Of a stretch of 64,000 nucleotides of DNA, positions 52,918 through 64,000 are shown in pieces. The notes under the pieces are model-generated. The model made no database searches, was not told the DNA's origin, and was given only the letters and a program-made list of their open reading frames with translations. Within the stretch, counting starts at the first letter, position 1; each line of letters begins with the position of its first letter. Made by a program: the position numbers and the translations under genes. The stretch is taken from positions 23,778 to 87,777 of the forward strand of contig JAQGBZ010000264.1 of assembly GCA_034687125.1 (NCBI GenBank). The letters are read 5' to 3'. Source of the stretch: Neelides folsomi. Lineage: Eukaryota > Arthropoda > Collembola > Neelipleona > Neelidae.

Positions 52918-55362
52918 TTATTTAACACGTGGAATGAGTTTTATTTTGAAATCTTGTGGAGAAACAGTGAATCCAAATACAGGTTTGCCTGATGGCGGAT
53001 TTCCTTCAAAGTCAAATTGCTGAATTAAATTAGCATAGAAAATGAATAAATTTGCATATGCTAAATTTTCTCCAATGCATCTCCGAGTTCCTAATAAACA
53101 AATTATAAGTAAAATTCAACATCGAAATTAAATTGAATAATTTATTTAACTATAAAAATTGAATCCATCTTTAAAAATTTAAACAAAATAAAAAATTTAC
53201 CGAAACCAAAGTTGATTAATAAATTTTGATTTATAACTTTTCCATCAATATTTGAAATGAATCGACTTGGTCTGAAAATTTCCGCGTCTTCACCCCAAAC
53301 TTCTTTATTCAAATTCAACCTAAGAATGTTAAAGATGAAAATGGAATCTTTGGGAATGTCAAATCCTTCAATTTTTGCATCTTCAAATGCGTTCCGCTGT
53401 GCAAATGGAAGAACAACCGACAAACGAATAATTTCAAGAATTGTCGCTTCAATCAATGGCAATCTATTAAAATTAAAATGATAATAAAATAATAATTAAT
53501 AATGGAGCAGGATATAGTAAGACGTATTGTGATGGTGTAGTATATGAGTTGTTAACTTACTATATCCTGCGCCTTTGGCAAAAAAAGTCAAAAGCATTTC
53601 TAAACTTGGCATTTTATGTATCGGTGTGTTTGAAATTAATGAACTTTCTAAACATTAAATATTTGATTAAACCTGTCTTTATCTTCAGTCGTGATTTTTC
53701 TATTTGGTATTTTAGTATCAATTTCATGCTGAGCTTCCTTCAAACAATGGGGATTATTCAACATGTGATAAACGGCCCATTCCAATGTTGTGGAAGTTGT
53801 GTCAGAACCAGCAAACAATAAATCAACTAAACAATCCGCTAAAGACTCGGCTATGATAAAAAACATTTCAATTAAAATAATTATTAAACATAAAATTGTT
53901 TAATTAATTAAGCAGAAATTAATTTTTTTATTTTAATTAAGTGACTAACTTGAGTAATAAGGCTTTCCTTTATCAATTTCATTAAGAAAACTGTTCATAT
54001 AATCTGAATATTCACTTTTATAAGATCCAGATCTTTTCCTTAGTAAAATCAGCTCCTACATATTGGAATGAAAATTTTAAATAAACAATTAATATACCTA
54101 ATATACAATACAATATGTATTGTTACAATATTTTAATATTTTTAGATTCAGAATGAAATTTTTTTTTTAAATTTCGCATTTTTGAATTTTTTTGAATTTA
54201 CCTTGAAAAACATTTGAATATTGCTGACATATTTTTTCAATTCTTGGAATTCAGTCAAATGTGGAATGAATCTTAAGAATGGGAACAGGATGAGATAAGA
54301 ATTTAAAGACCGATCGACCACCACAGCTTTTCCCAAGTTGTAAATCACTTTCTGATCTAATGGATCTTTATGGGAAAATCTCTGACCAGACAAACAATGC
54401 CATAAAAAGTTCACTGTGGAAATGGAAAATATCGAATGGAGATTAAAAGAATAATTTAAAGATTTCACGTGGTTGACAAATTCATCGAATTCATTGATAA
54501 TGTATTCATTCAATTTAGTCATTTTTCCAATTCCCAATTCCTTCAATGTCCTCATTGAAAAACGGCGCATTTCTTTCCAATATGGTCCTTGGCTGAAGAT
54601 GATTCCTATAATAAGAATTTGATTCATTTCATTTCATTTCATATACAGATGATTTAATTTCATATATAATTTAATGTATCAGGCTCAAAATATTTCCTTA
54701 CCATTATTCATATCATACAAATTTGTATAATTGTTTGGATATAAACGAGATGCAAAATCTGGATTGTTTAAAACTTCTTTCGCCACTTTGTAGTCATTAA
54801 TGAGCACTGAAAAATATAAAATTTCATATAAGTTACATATATAATGATTGATGTATGTATTTAAAATTATGTTTAAATGTGTCTATTGTGATTAAATTTA
54901 AATATATGGACAGCTAAAGGATAAATGAAAAAAAAAATTTCTTACCTACACAATGATTCCCAATAAATAACTGACAAATTTTTCCATACTTGTCCGATAT
55001 ATTGGCAAAAAACTCAGTTGGTGGAATTTTGGTAACAAGTTGATTATAAACCAAATTAATGTTTCCAATGATTGGAAATCTCGCGGGACCTTTAACAATA
55101 TAAAATAGTTAATTGTAAAATACTAATCTCTTAATTGTAATCTCTAAACTCTAATCGCTTAATTGTAATCTATTAATTGTACTGTCTTAACTTTAATCTC
55201 TTTATCGTAATTAGAAATTTCTTAACTATTAAAAATATTTTTTTAAATTTAATAATGAAATTCACCAGGTGGAAGTTTTTTCTTTGGTTGGATTGTTAAA
55301 ACCAAATAAAGAGACAAAGAAAAAGAGAAAATTAGAAAAAGTGTTATAAAATGCTCCAACAT
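52918..55362 (-). CDS. Cytochrome P450, CYP2-clan-like
   Basis: Eight exons, minus: 55362-55266, 55089-54946, 54806-54702, 54605-54202, 54055-53950, 53850-53673, 53463-53201, 53090-52918; 1470 nt, 489 residues. The N-terminal anchor (LFLIFSFSLSLYLVL) and hinge PPGPARFPIIGN place it in the ER membrane. Helix C reads WKEMRR, helix I AGSDTTS (near 300), ExxR is EIIR (near 354), the PERF region is FRPSRF and the haem loop FGFGTRRCIGE (near 430-440), split by an intron. All residues needed for a working monooxygenase are present. The hinge and haem motifs point to clan 2 (CYP15/18/306 relatives), but the subfamily and substrate cannot be told. Confidence 0.93.
53505..53572. repeat. Short hairpin in a P450 intron
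   Basis: GGAGCAGGATATAGTAAG and its inverse CTTACTATATCCTGCGCC pair over 18 bp with one mismatch, spaced by 32 bp. A miniature element or local inverted repeat. Confidence 0.5.
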
Positions 55363-56351
55363 TTTGTAAATTGTTTTTGAGCAGAAAAGTAAAGGCGAAG
55401 TGAAGTGAGGCGAAATTACAATAAAATTGTAATTTATTTATATATTGATTTAAATTATTCATTCTTAAAAGATCTGATAAGATTGAATTTAGATATGCAT
55501 TTATTCAAATCCCCATATTTCCATAGGAATTGTGAGTTTGTGATTTATCCAATGAATTAAAACCCTTTTACTTAACTTAATTTCATATAGCTTTTAATCG
55601 CAAAACCTCAGTAGTAAAAAGTGTAATTGATATATTCTTTCTTGTATAAAATTTATTCGGCATAAGATGAATTTATAATCTCAATTAAGAAAACAATATA
55701 CGTACAAAGTACAATACGTACGTACGTACAATACATATACGTATATTGTAATGTAAATGTAACACAAAGCCCAGTTTGACTTTTCGTGTAATTTTTTTAT
55801 TATCGTGAGAAAGTGCGAAACCAAATAAAGTATGTTTTAATTGCACCACAAAACCCACATTACATTACCTTAATTTCTCTATTTACCAACTCGTGAGAAA
55901 ACATTACAAATTATTCATCATTGGTGTTGAATATTCTAACGGGTTAAGAATTTGTAAGATGAGACTATGTTAAGGTTTAGATCTAACAGAAACAGAATTA
56001 AACTTCATGGACATCAAATGTTAAGACCCAATAAAAAATTGTTATTGTTCATTTTCATATGCTTCATAACATCATAACTATTAAGAGAACTCTAACTATT
56101 GAATATGTATTAAATGGTATTTGTGCTTAATAAGGTTAAACTTAAATGGTTAAATATTCCACATACACATCACATTTATTTCATTATAAATATATTAATA
56201 TTAATAAGAGTATTAAGTCATGACTAATAATTGTCTTTTAAACTACAAATGCTTATAATTAACTTTTATAAGATAACTAATATGCTTATTATTATACTGG
56301 TATGTAATAATTAATTATTATAATATTTGTATTTGATTCTTTCTTCTTGTT
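55363..56351. other. Intergenic DNA upstream of the P450
   Basis: Contains an ACGTACGTACGTAC tract near 55700-55745. No gene seen. Confidence 0.35.
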
Positions 56352-57994
56352 TTATTTTGGTCCGAGATTTCTTCTCGCTTTCAGAATCTTCCTTTGCCCT
56401 TCAACCTTTAAATCAAAAGATAAAATGAATTTATTAATATTTATAAAGAACTAATATAATTATATTGACTTAATATACAATTACATATACAGGATGGGCC
56501 ATAAGTATCTTTCTTTTTTATACGGTTGCCATTTAAAAAAGAAAGATACTTATGGCCCACCCTGTAAATATAAATGTAAACAATAATGATAAAAGCTTAA
56601 AAGCCTTAATGTGAATTAACTAACGTGGGCATGAACTTGTTCACTCAACACTGCAAGTGAATGTTGTTGCTTCTTTTGAATAAATTCCGTTATGAATTTG
56701 CCAATTCCTTCTTTGACTGTTCCAACTCCTGCAATGACAGCAAGCAACTCTGGAGGAAATTGGAGGAAGAATTCCTAAAAGACTCATTTATTTAAATATT
56801 TAAAATTTATTTACTTATTTATTAAACTTTTTATATCTTTGGATTAGTTGAGAATAATGTTTAATTAATAAATTAACAACGGTACATTAAATATGTTTAG
56901 GTAAATGAAAATAATTAAATGTTAAGTTGCCTTAAGTTGCAGAGCGTAATAAAGAATGACTTTGTGAGCTTTGAATGCATTTGCAAAGTTGTGGCAAGAA
57001 CCGCAAATTTCCGCTCCCTCCGTCAAATGTTACAAATATTTTGGTCTAAGCGTGTCGTTGCCGCTTTCATCTTGGGCGAGAACCATTGAGAGAATCACGG
57101 CTTCAACAATCCCGTCACCAGACACGTGGTAATGATACAAACCGCCTGGTTCAATTTTATCTCAGCAAATTACGCAAACATTCCTTTAACAAAACAGCAA
57201 ATCATTTAATTATATTTATTTTAAACATCTTAATTGTCACAATATTTAATTGCTTTTGTTTTAGTTCAGATATGTAATTTTGAATTACGGCGGAAGTTCA
57301 ACGCGTAATTTGGCGTTTGCTGGATTGTAATGGTTGAGCGAACAAATGATGCAAGTGTCACTGAAATGAGAAATTAACAATTAGCACAACACTAAACATT
57401 GCGATTATAAAAAGCGAGAAATGAAATGGATTTTAAAGTTTAATTGTTTTAGTTTACAATTAGTTTAATTAATAATTAAGTCTTACTCTGGCTTGTTTGG
57501 GTCAACATTCATCACTTGTTGTGGCGGCCCAGAATAAAGATCTTTGACAAGGATTTGCTTCATTGAATCGTTCACACATTCTTTGATGATCTCCGCTGGC
57601 AGTTTAACACGAATGGTCTAAAGAAGTTAAAAAATCAAAATTTTTAACAATTAAGCGAAATAATAAAAATTAAATAATCAATTAAGTTAATTGACTCTAT
57701 CTAGGACAGCGTTAGAATTAATTGTTAATTAAACCTTCATGCTCAAGACGTCCTTGGCAGTTTGGCTCCATTTTGTGAAATTTGACAATTTCCAGACAAG
57801 TGAGACAAATGAGGGAATTTGGATTGATTTTATCCAACTGCTTTGAACTGATCGCTGATTCATCCCCATTTTCATCTTTGTGCAAAGCGACGGTCAAACA
57901 AACGACTTGGACTAAACAATCAGGCGGGATTTGGAACTTCTTCGGCTGGCCGTCAACAATTGGAAACATTTCGACGCAGACTGGACAAACGACG
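56352..57994 (-). pseudogene. Broken CxxC-rich protein gene
   Basis: Exons recognisable at 57994-57735, 57617-57487, 57360-57289, 57183-56931, 56774-56625 and 56405-56352. The protein has repeated zinc-ribbon-like pairs (VVCPVC, LICLTC, TCIIC, NVCVIC, EICGSC) and a basic C-terminus RKILKARRNLGPK. It is damaged: exon 57183-56931 keeps the right length (1+84 codons) but has in-frame TGA after NVCVIC and TAA after RPKYL; the first intron joins phase 1 to phase 0; and one donor is GC (AAG|GCAACT). More coding-like sequence with stops continues to about 58400. I do not recognise the family. A recent pseudogene is the simplest reading. Confidence 0.6.
56488..56566. repeat. Hairpin MITE, CAGGGTGGGCCA family, most intact copy
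   Basis: Runs from TACAGGATGGGCCATAAGTA to TACTTATGGCCCACCCTGTA. The two arms pair for about 35 bp almost without mismatch around the loop TATACGGTTGCC. It lies just upstream (plus sense) of the broken CxxC gene's last exons. Confidence 0.75.
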
Positions 57995-59010
57995 CTGAAA
58001 ATAATCATTTGTAAGTTTCACCATTTTTTAACTTGTCAGAATTTAATCATTGTTTCATTGTCCTTTAGTTTGATACATTATGATTACGACTCATTATAAT
58101 TACTAAATTATGGTTAATCGCATTACTTAGCTCATTGGTCCATATTGGTCTTTTTCTCGCGATAGATTCAACGGCAATTGGAGGGTTCCTTTTTTTGATT
58201 TTCTCTCTTCGGAAAATTGCCAAAGAAAAATTGCCATTTTCTGTTACTTTGTTATTATTTATTTTAGAAATTTCCAGTAACGATTTGCCAATATTTAAAA
58301 CTGCAAGAGTTTCTCGAATTGACTTCAATTATTTAAATTGGGTCAAATGCATCAATTTGGTTTACAATTTTCAGTTTAACGTCATTGGAATTGTTTCTGC
58401 TATGATGTAATATAACTGTCTTAATTTAATCTGTAAATTAAGCATATTGGTATTTAGATCAAATGTAAATGGCAATTGTTATAAGTAAGGACCTTATATG
58501 ACCTAAAGTTAGATATTTAAAATATTTACGACAATGATGAAAAATTGTGATATTATTAATATATGGATTCATACACAGATAATCATATTCATATCAATTG
58601 GAATAATTGTGGTCGATAGCGTTAATACAAATGGAATTTGAATATGACAGCAAATTCTTTTAAGTTCAAATAGCATTTTTCTTTAGCATAATTCAATTTA
58701 ATGACACGGTTTTAAATTTTTTAGATAATTCAATTTCATTTATTACAAAGGAGATTTGTAATATATAATTAATCTCTTATTAGCATTTAAATTATATATG
58801 TGAAGTTGATATTGTTTAGCGTGGAAAGTTTCAAATTACAGGATTAAATAAAATTATTTATTTATAAGTTCAGTGACTTTAACAGAAAAAAACGTTAGAA
58901 TCAAAAGCTCATATTAAAATAATATTGACAATACATAATACATTAATAATACACCCAATTGTTGTACATATTTTTATCTTTTTGAATTAATTTGAAAAAA
59001 GTTGGTTAAA
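57995..59010. other. Upstream region of P4HA and possible decayed exons
   Basis: 57995-58420 holds minus-strand coding-like sequence interrupted by stops (see the broken CxxC gene). 58730-58980 is the P4HA upstream block that recurs at 62281-62548. Confidence 0.45.
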
Positions 59011-62000
59011 ATGATGTTACCAAAATTCCAAAATGTTTTATTATTTATCTTAATTATTGAATTATGTTTTACGAGGATTTATGTAGAAAGTGGACATGTT
59101 GAGGGTTTATTGGGAAATTCTATTGACATTGATAAAGAACTCAATTTGGAATTAAATGAAAAGGAAAATGAAATTGAACAACAATTTCAACAGCAAAAGC
59201 TTATCGAAGTTGAAAATGAATCTTTAACAGACCGAGATGATGTTTTCTCATCGACATCAAAACTCAAAGATCTTTTGGAAAATGAAGTGGAAGTTTTGAA
59301 TCTTTTACAAACGCTTGTTGATTACTCAGTCAAACAATTAAAAATTATTAATTCGTAAGTTAATTATTATTTACATTTAATAAAATCGTTTCAAGATTAC
59401 AATTTGCTATAATAGTTAAACATTTACAGATATGTCGCTGCTCAAAAACGGTTTTTATTTCCTGGACCGGGAGATAAAAAACTCGATGTTAGAAATCCAA
59501 TCAACGCTTTTCTTCTCGTTCGAAAAGCAGCGGTGGATTATGAACAAGCTGCATTCGCGCTTTATGGAGTCGCTAATTTTAGTCAAAGTAATCATAATTA
59601 TAACTTTATAGCATTTATAGCCAAAACATAATTAATATTTAATTGATTTTATTTCATAGCATTTTCGTAAATAGACTTTTTATAATTTTGACTTTAAACT
59701 GAAAATTTTATCACACAGGTGTGAATGAATGGGTTAAAAGATTTCGTTTACACAAGAATTTCCCAACACTTGAAGATTTGAACGGAGCGGCATCGGCTCT
59801 GATTCGTCTCCAAAGCACTTACCAACTCGATTTTGAAAGTCTTTCAAAAGGGATCGTTAAACCAAAAAACAACCACAAAAATTTAATCCCACAAAATGTA
59901 AATGGTGAGGTCATTCATATTAATATATAATTCATAGTAGGCTAAATCCTGATATGCTTTTTTTAAATGTGGGAGTTTTAGTTTCTAAAGGTCTTCTGGC
60001 ACGAGATTTGATGTATCTCGGTCGACAATCAACTGCTTCTGGATATTATGACCAAGCTGTTGAATGGTTCAAAGCTGCAAAAAACACTTCATTGAATGAA
60101 ATCGACTCATCAGCACTAATAGGAGAAATTAATCGTGAAATTGAAACTGCAATTGAAGCCGTAATTATTTTAATTATTTTTTACATGTATAAATAACAGA
60201 TAAAATGTTTAAAATAAAATGAACCTTGTTTTAGCATGATTATGTGTTATATCGAAGCGGACCACGAGGATATTCTTGGCGGACTCGTTCAATTCCTTAT
60301 CGCTCAGAAACACAAACAGCACAGCATGAAATTGAGTGGAAACAATTTGTGCCAAAGTTTCATCAAATGCAAACAGAGGACGAGGAATATGACCATTATG
60401 AACGTTTGTGCAGAGGGGAACAATTGCGTGTAATTAATTCATCAATTATTAATTTATGCTTTAAATTATTTGTGAATTTAATTTAGGACAAACACAGCGA
60501 GAAAGATCTCAAATGCTTCTTTAAATTTACCGGGGCTGAATATTTTAAAATTTCACCACTCAAGGTATTGTTCTCTATACAGGATGATCCCAATTAATTA
60601 TTGATTTATAAAACGAACCAACTCTTGTCCACTCTGTACATATTGTTTAGTCTACGTCTATTGTATAACATATATACAAGTAAATAATTTAAAAATGGCG
60701 TACATATTTTTCTTTAGCTTGAAGTTCAATCTGAAAATCCCTACATTGTTGTGATTCATGATTTAATAACGGATTATCAAGCTCAGCGTTTAATGGAACT
60801 TGCAAAGCCGAAAGTAAATATGAGTATGAAGTAAGAGCACGAGCACAATTGTCGGTATAGGGTATTACGTGTATTTCAGAGGTCACGTTTACCAGAATTT
60901 ACCAGTCTGAAATACACGTATTTCCCTATACCGACAATTGTGCTCGTGCTCTTACTTCATACTTATAAAGTAAATACAGAATTGTATTTATAAACAAAGA
61001 ATCAGGATTTAAGTATGAATTCTAATATTAATTTTAATTCTATAAATTATTTTGTATAGTTGATGAGATCCAGACACAAAGGAAGAGAAAATGCAAATGT
61101 CAAAAGTCAAAAACGCACAAGTCACAGGTCAAACAATATTTATTAATGCAATTATGACACATATCGTTAACATAATGGCATTTATTAGTTATTTTAATAT
61201 TTTATTTTATAGTGCTTGGATTAAATTGCACGAGGATTTAAATATGCTGACTAAGCTTTCTGAAAGAATTGAATTGGTCACTGGACTTCATGTAATGTTT
61301 AGTTCTGCTGCTGAAGATTATCAGGTAAATTATACAAGTAATTATATTTAAGTATGAATAATACTAACTATTATACACTAACCTAAATACACAAAAATTA
61401 CAATCCTTATATGCATAGAATTGTAATTTGTAAAATCGCTATATGAGTTGATTTACATAGATTGCTAATTATGGTCTTGGGGGTCTTTACGTTCCTCATC
61501 CTGATTTCCTCGTTCATCTTCCCGACACCGAAGGCACCACAGATTGGGAAAAATTTATCGGGGATAGAATTGCTACTTTGATGATTTACGTATAATTTTT
61601 ACATTATAAATGAAATTTTAAATACACAAATTTTTAAATATTTTGTTAGATAAGCAATATTTTTTAGTTGACGGATGTTGAAGCTGGCGGTGGGACAGTT
61701 TTCCCCCGTCTTGGTGTCACTTTATGGCCAACAAAAGGCTCAGCGGCTTTTTGGTGGAATTTGGATTCGTCAGGACTTGGAGATGAAAACACAAGACACG
61801 GAGCTTGTCCTGTACTTTATGGAGATAAATGGGGTATATATTTATAAAATTAAATAATCTTATTTTAAACGCTGCGCTGTATAACATTATATCATACACA
61901 ATAACACAAACAATGTTTTAATACTGTTTTATAATTTAAACAGTTTCAAATAAATGGATTCGATACAAAGACCAAATTCTTAAAGCTCCGTGTCACCTTC

Positions 62001-62032
62001 AACAGAGTAGGATTTTCCAAAGACCAACATGA
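59011..62032 (+). CDS. P4HA: Prolyl 4-hydroxylase alpha subunit
   Basis: Twelve exons: 59011-59354, 59430-59587, 59719-59904, 59982-60160, 60235-60429, 60487-60564, 60718-60813, 61060-61127, 61213-61324, 61461-61589, 61668-61833, 61944-62032; 599 residues. A signal peptide is followed by an N-terminal region with NPINAFLLVRKA and a TPR-type peptide-binding segment (MYLGRQSTASGYYDQAVEWF). YERLCRGEQLR and VIHDLITDYQAQRLMELAKPK lead into the 2-oxoglutarate/Fe(II) dioxygenase domain: YVPHPDF gives the iron-binding His and Asp (near 484), TRHGACPVLYGDKWVSNKW the distal His (near 559) and the 2OG-binding Lys. It hydroxylates prolines in collagen-like chains in the ER with PDI as partner. Intron 6 and intron 7 each hold a miniature element. 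Confidence 0.93.
60578..60639. repeat. Degenerate CAGGGTGGGCCA-family MITE in P4HA intron 6
   Basis: Ends TACAGGATGATCC and GTCCACTCTGTA are diverged versions of the family termini; the arms no longer pair well. Confidence 0.5.
60821..60966. repeat. MITE in P4HA intron 7 whose target duplication copied the splice donor
   Basis: Arms AGTATGAAGTAAGAGCACGA and onward pair perfectly over 40 bp, then 15 bp more after a three-base mismatch. The element is flanked by the 10-bp direct repeat AAAGTAAATA at 60811-60820 and 60967-60976, which spans the exon 7 donor (AAA|GTAAATA). A 9-10 bp target duplication suggests a Mutator-like element. Confidence 0.8.
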
Positions 62033-63049
62033 AACAAGAACTTAAATATATTTATTTGTAATGTGGATCTAAATTATGTTTTGAATAAAATGATAAAACA
62101 ACTAAAATTGAGTTTTTATAAATATCATAAATAATAATATGAAATAAATAGTTATCGTACAACATTTCATGTCATTCATGTTAAAAACGTTATTGTCCAT
62201 AAAATTTTTGCAAATCTCAAATATAATCTGCTACTCTAACTATACCTGAATAAATCATTCATCATCATCAGGTAACATCATTCAATTTCATTTACAATTA
62301 GTACAAAGGAAATTTGTAATATAGTTAAATTCTTATTAACATTTAAATATAAATGTTAAGTCGATATTGTTAAGCATGGAAAGTTTCAAATTACAGAATT
62401 AAATAAAATTAATTTTATTTATGAATTCAGTGACTTTAACGAAAATAAAATCTTTAGAATCAAAACTTTATAAAATAATACTGATAAAACATATTTAGTA
62501 CATATATAATACAACTTACAACCAATTATTGTATATACTTTTAGGTATAATTGAAGAATGTGGGGATATTCGATATTAAATATAAGGTAAGTATTTTTAT
62601 ACTAATTCAACTATGCTAATTAAGAATCTGAAGTTAGTTTTTGTCGCTAGTGTAAAATAACAAAGTTAGGAATATTTAAAGTTCAAATGATTTGAATGTT
62701 CCGCGCGAAGCGCGGAATACTTAACTTTCTCTGCTCGCATGAACATTCATTCTTTCTCTGCTTGCACTTCTGTTCGTTTTCCATTTTTATTTTCTGCTTA
62801 TTTTTTCAATTTTAAAGAATGAGCAACATTCTTTAATTCGTTTTTGATAGAATTAAAAATAAAAGAGAAAATTGTCGCTCCGAGGAAAATGTAAATTCGA
62901 TTTATTCTTTCAATTAAAAGGTTAGGTTAGAAAAGAATATTATTTTGTAGTATTTAGGTTAGATAAGGTTAGGAATGCTCGCATTTAAATGGCCTTTAAT
63001 ATGATTATTTTAATAAAATAAGCTATATAATATACGGTTCCCAAGTATG
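62033..63049. other. P4HA 3' flank with duplicated P4HA upstream block
   Basis: 62281-62548 matches 58730-58980 (ACAAAGGA..TTTGTAATATA, GTGGAAAGTTTCAAATTACA-like, TTCAGTGACTTTAAC). At 62558 a short ATG exon-like stretch (MWGYSILNIR then GTAAGT) has no partner. A perfect hairpin TTCCGCGCGAAGCGCGGAA is at 62699-62717. Confidence 0.55.
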
Positions 63050-63420
63050 TGATGCCGGTATGGCTTTGTTAAAGGAAGGAGATGATTCGTTGCAGTGTGG
63101 ATGAGGGCGGCGTCATGTGACGTCATAGGTGAGTATAAGGGATTATTATATAAACAATTGTATGAGTTTTACTCACCCCACTTCCTCTAATCCGTATTCC
63201 GAGTTAGTTGTGTTTTGGGTTAATCTATTTTGAATTAATAAATATATATTGAGTGTTTTTATAAACCATTTCCTTTCATTCAGCATATAAGTTAAAGAAG
63301 GTGTTTAGTCCTCATACTAAACATCTTAGCACTTTCACCCAAAATTTCAGGTCGTCTTTAATAATGCGTGATGATCTGATTGGGACTAAATAATCGAAGA
63401 GACAAACAAATTACGCATTA
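63050..63420 (+). mobile_element. Probable 5' LTR of a retrotransposon
   Basis: Starts near TGTGATGCCGG, contains a TATA-like TTATTATATAAACA at about 63144 and AATAAATA near 63237, and is followed at once by a primer-binding-site-like sequence. Exact ends are uncertain since the second LTR would lie beyond the window. Confidence 0.45.
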
Positions 63421-63422
63421 TT

Positions 63423-63442
63423 TGGGGGCTTACAGCCGGGAT
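63423..63442 (+). other. Candidate tRNA-Pro-type primer binding site
   Basis: TGGGGGCTTACAGCCGGGAT shares its first eight and last seven bases with the tRNA-Pro primer site TGGGGGCTCGTCCGGGAT; the centre differs. Position just after the LTR supports it. Confidence 0.4.
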
Positions 63443-64000
63443 TTAGTTAAAGTGCCAAACTTGAAAGTGAATAATTTGAAACAATAAAGATATAACATTG
63501 AAAGACAACAAAAACTAAAATAAAAAAAGTTAAATAATATAAATGGATAAACAATAATAAAGAAGTGATTTAAATGTGTGAGAAGAATCATTAATGTAAA
63601 AGTATATTGAGAATCAAAAAAATATAATTAAGAAGATTTAAGAGAACTACAGACAAAGTAAGAAAATCGTATTTGATATTTAAATTCAATAACGACTATT
63701 TGAATTAACCACAGAAGAAATCAAGGAATAGGAAATAAGTTTATAAATAAAATAATAACATGGACAATAATTAAAGAAATGGATAATTACTTTTGAAATA
63801 ACTTCATGGTATAAATTTAAAGAAAGTAATTCTAAAGTGAATATGAATTTTGTTAATAATTCATGAAATAAAGAAATAAAGAAAAGATAATTGGAGACAA
63901 CAAAATAAATAGAAGATATTGTGCTGCGGCCGCAGGCATTAATCAAATAGTAGCACTAAATATCACCGTTTCAAAGCGAAAGGGAATGATGGAGGTGTGA
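63443..64000 (+). other. Leader of the retrotransposon, no ORF before the window end
   Basis: A-rich untranslated sequence; no gag start is seen before base 64000. The final 90 bp become less AT-rich (TGCGGCCGCAGGC), possibly the approach to gag. Confidence 0.35.

Noticed and set aside
57162-57164. TGA after NVCVIC read as selenocysteine
   Set aside because: A second in-frame stop (TAA) and an intron phase clash in the same gene, and no SECIS-like hairpin noticed, make pseudogene decay simpler.
60689-60886. 65-codon minus ORF
   Set aside because: It reads through P4HA exon 7 antisense and one arm of the MITE hairpin.

Overview
The window is very AT-rich eukaryotic DNA from what looks like an arthropod. 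Evidence: a CBM14 chitin-binding mucin, an insect-type aldehyde oxidase, a clan-2 style cytochrome P450, a CS-alpha-beta defensin, and multi-exon genes with mostly 50-150 nt GT-AG introns. A springtail or other basal hexapod would fit, but no marker here fixes the taxon. I rebuilt the genes by hand-splicing; exon lengths and phases close exactly for every multi-exon gene called intact.

Layout, left to right. 0-5 kb: small secreted Cys-rich gene (minus) and a secreted WPTWP/TEAP mucin with a chitin-binding domain (plus). 5-10 kb: a zinc-finger relic and a 12-exon prostaglandin-reductase-like gene (plus). 10-13 kb: an orphan coding scrap and two tandem paralogues (minus) for tiny single-pass membrane proteins with a PPPPYPG tail. 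14-17 kb: beta-1,3-galactosyltransferase-like gene (plus) whose first coding exon is just ATG; its 5' region is duplicated and a hAT-type element lies between the copies. 17.6-20.1 kb: TMEM184C-like (plus). 20.8-23.5 kb: an ionotropic-receptor-like fragment and a secreted calreticulin-fold protein without a P-domain (minus). 24.5-26.2 kb: MGME1 mitochondrial exonuclease (plus). 26.5-32.2 kb: 21-exon Ig-type receptor tyrosine kinase (minus). 32.8-36 kb: BEL/Pao retrotransposon relic, a secreted repeat protein (minus), a 287-bp MITE and a decayed tandem copy of the repeat-protein gene. 36.9-44.2 kb: 26-exon aldehyde oxidase (plus). 44-48.6 kb and 50-52.9 kb: gene-poor stretches with islands of higher GC. 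48.7-49.8 kb: tandem-domain defensin-like gene (plus). 52.9-55.4 kb: P450 (minus). 56.3-58 kb: broken CxxC-rich gene (minus). 59.0-62.0 kb: prolyl 4-hydroxylase alpha subunit (plus), then a duplicated copy of its upstream region. 63.0-64.0 kb: probable LTR and start of a retrotransposon that runs off the end.

The genes do not form one pathway. Several belong to cuticle and matrix (chitin-binding mucin, prolyl hydroxylase), detoxification (reductase, aldehyde oxidase, P450) and host defence (defensin). Shared features are small tandem duplications that leave a broken second copy (GalT 5' end, repeat protein, P4HA upstream region) and several families of short inverted-repeat elements, many inside introns.
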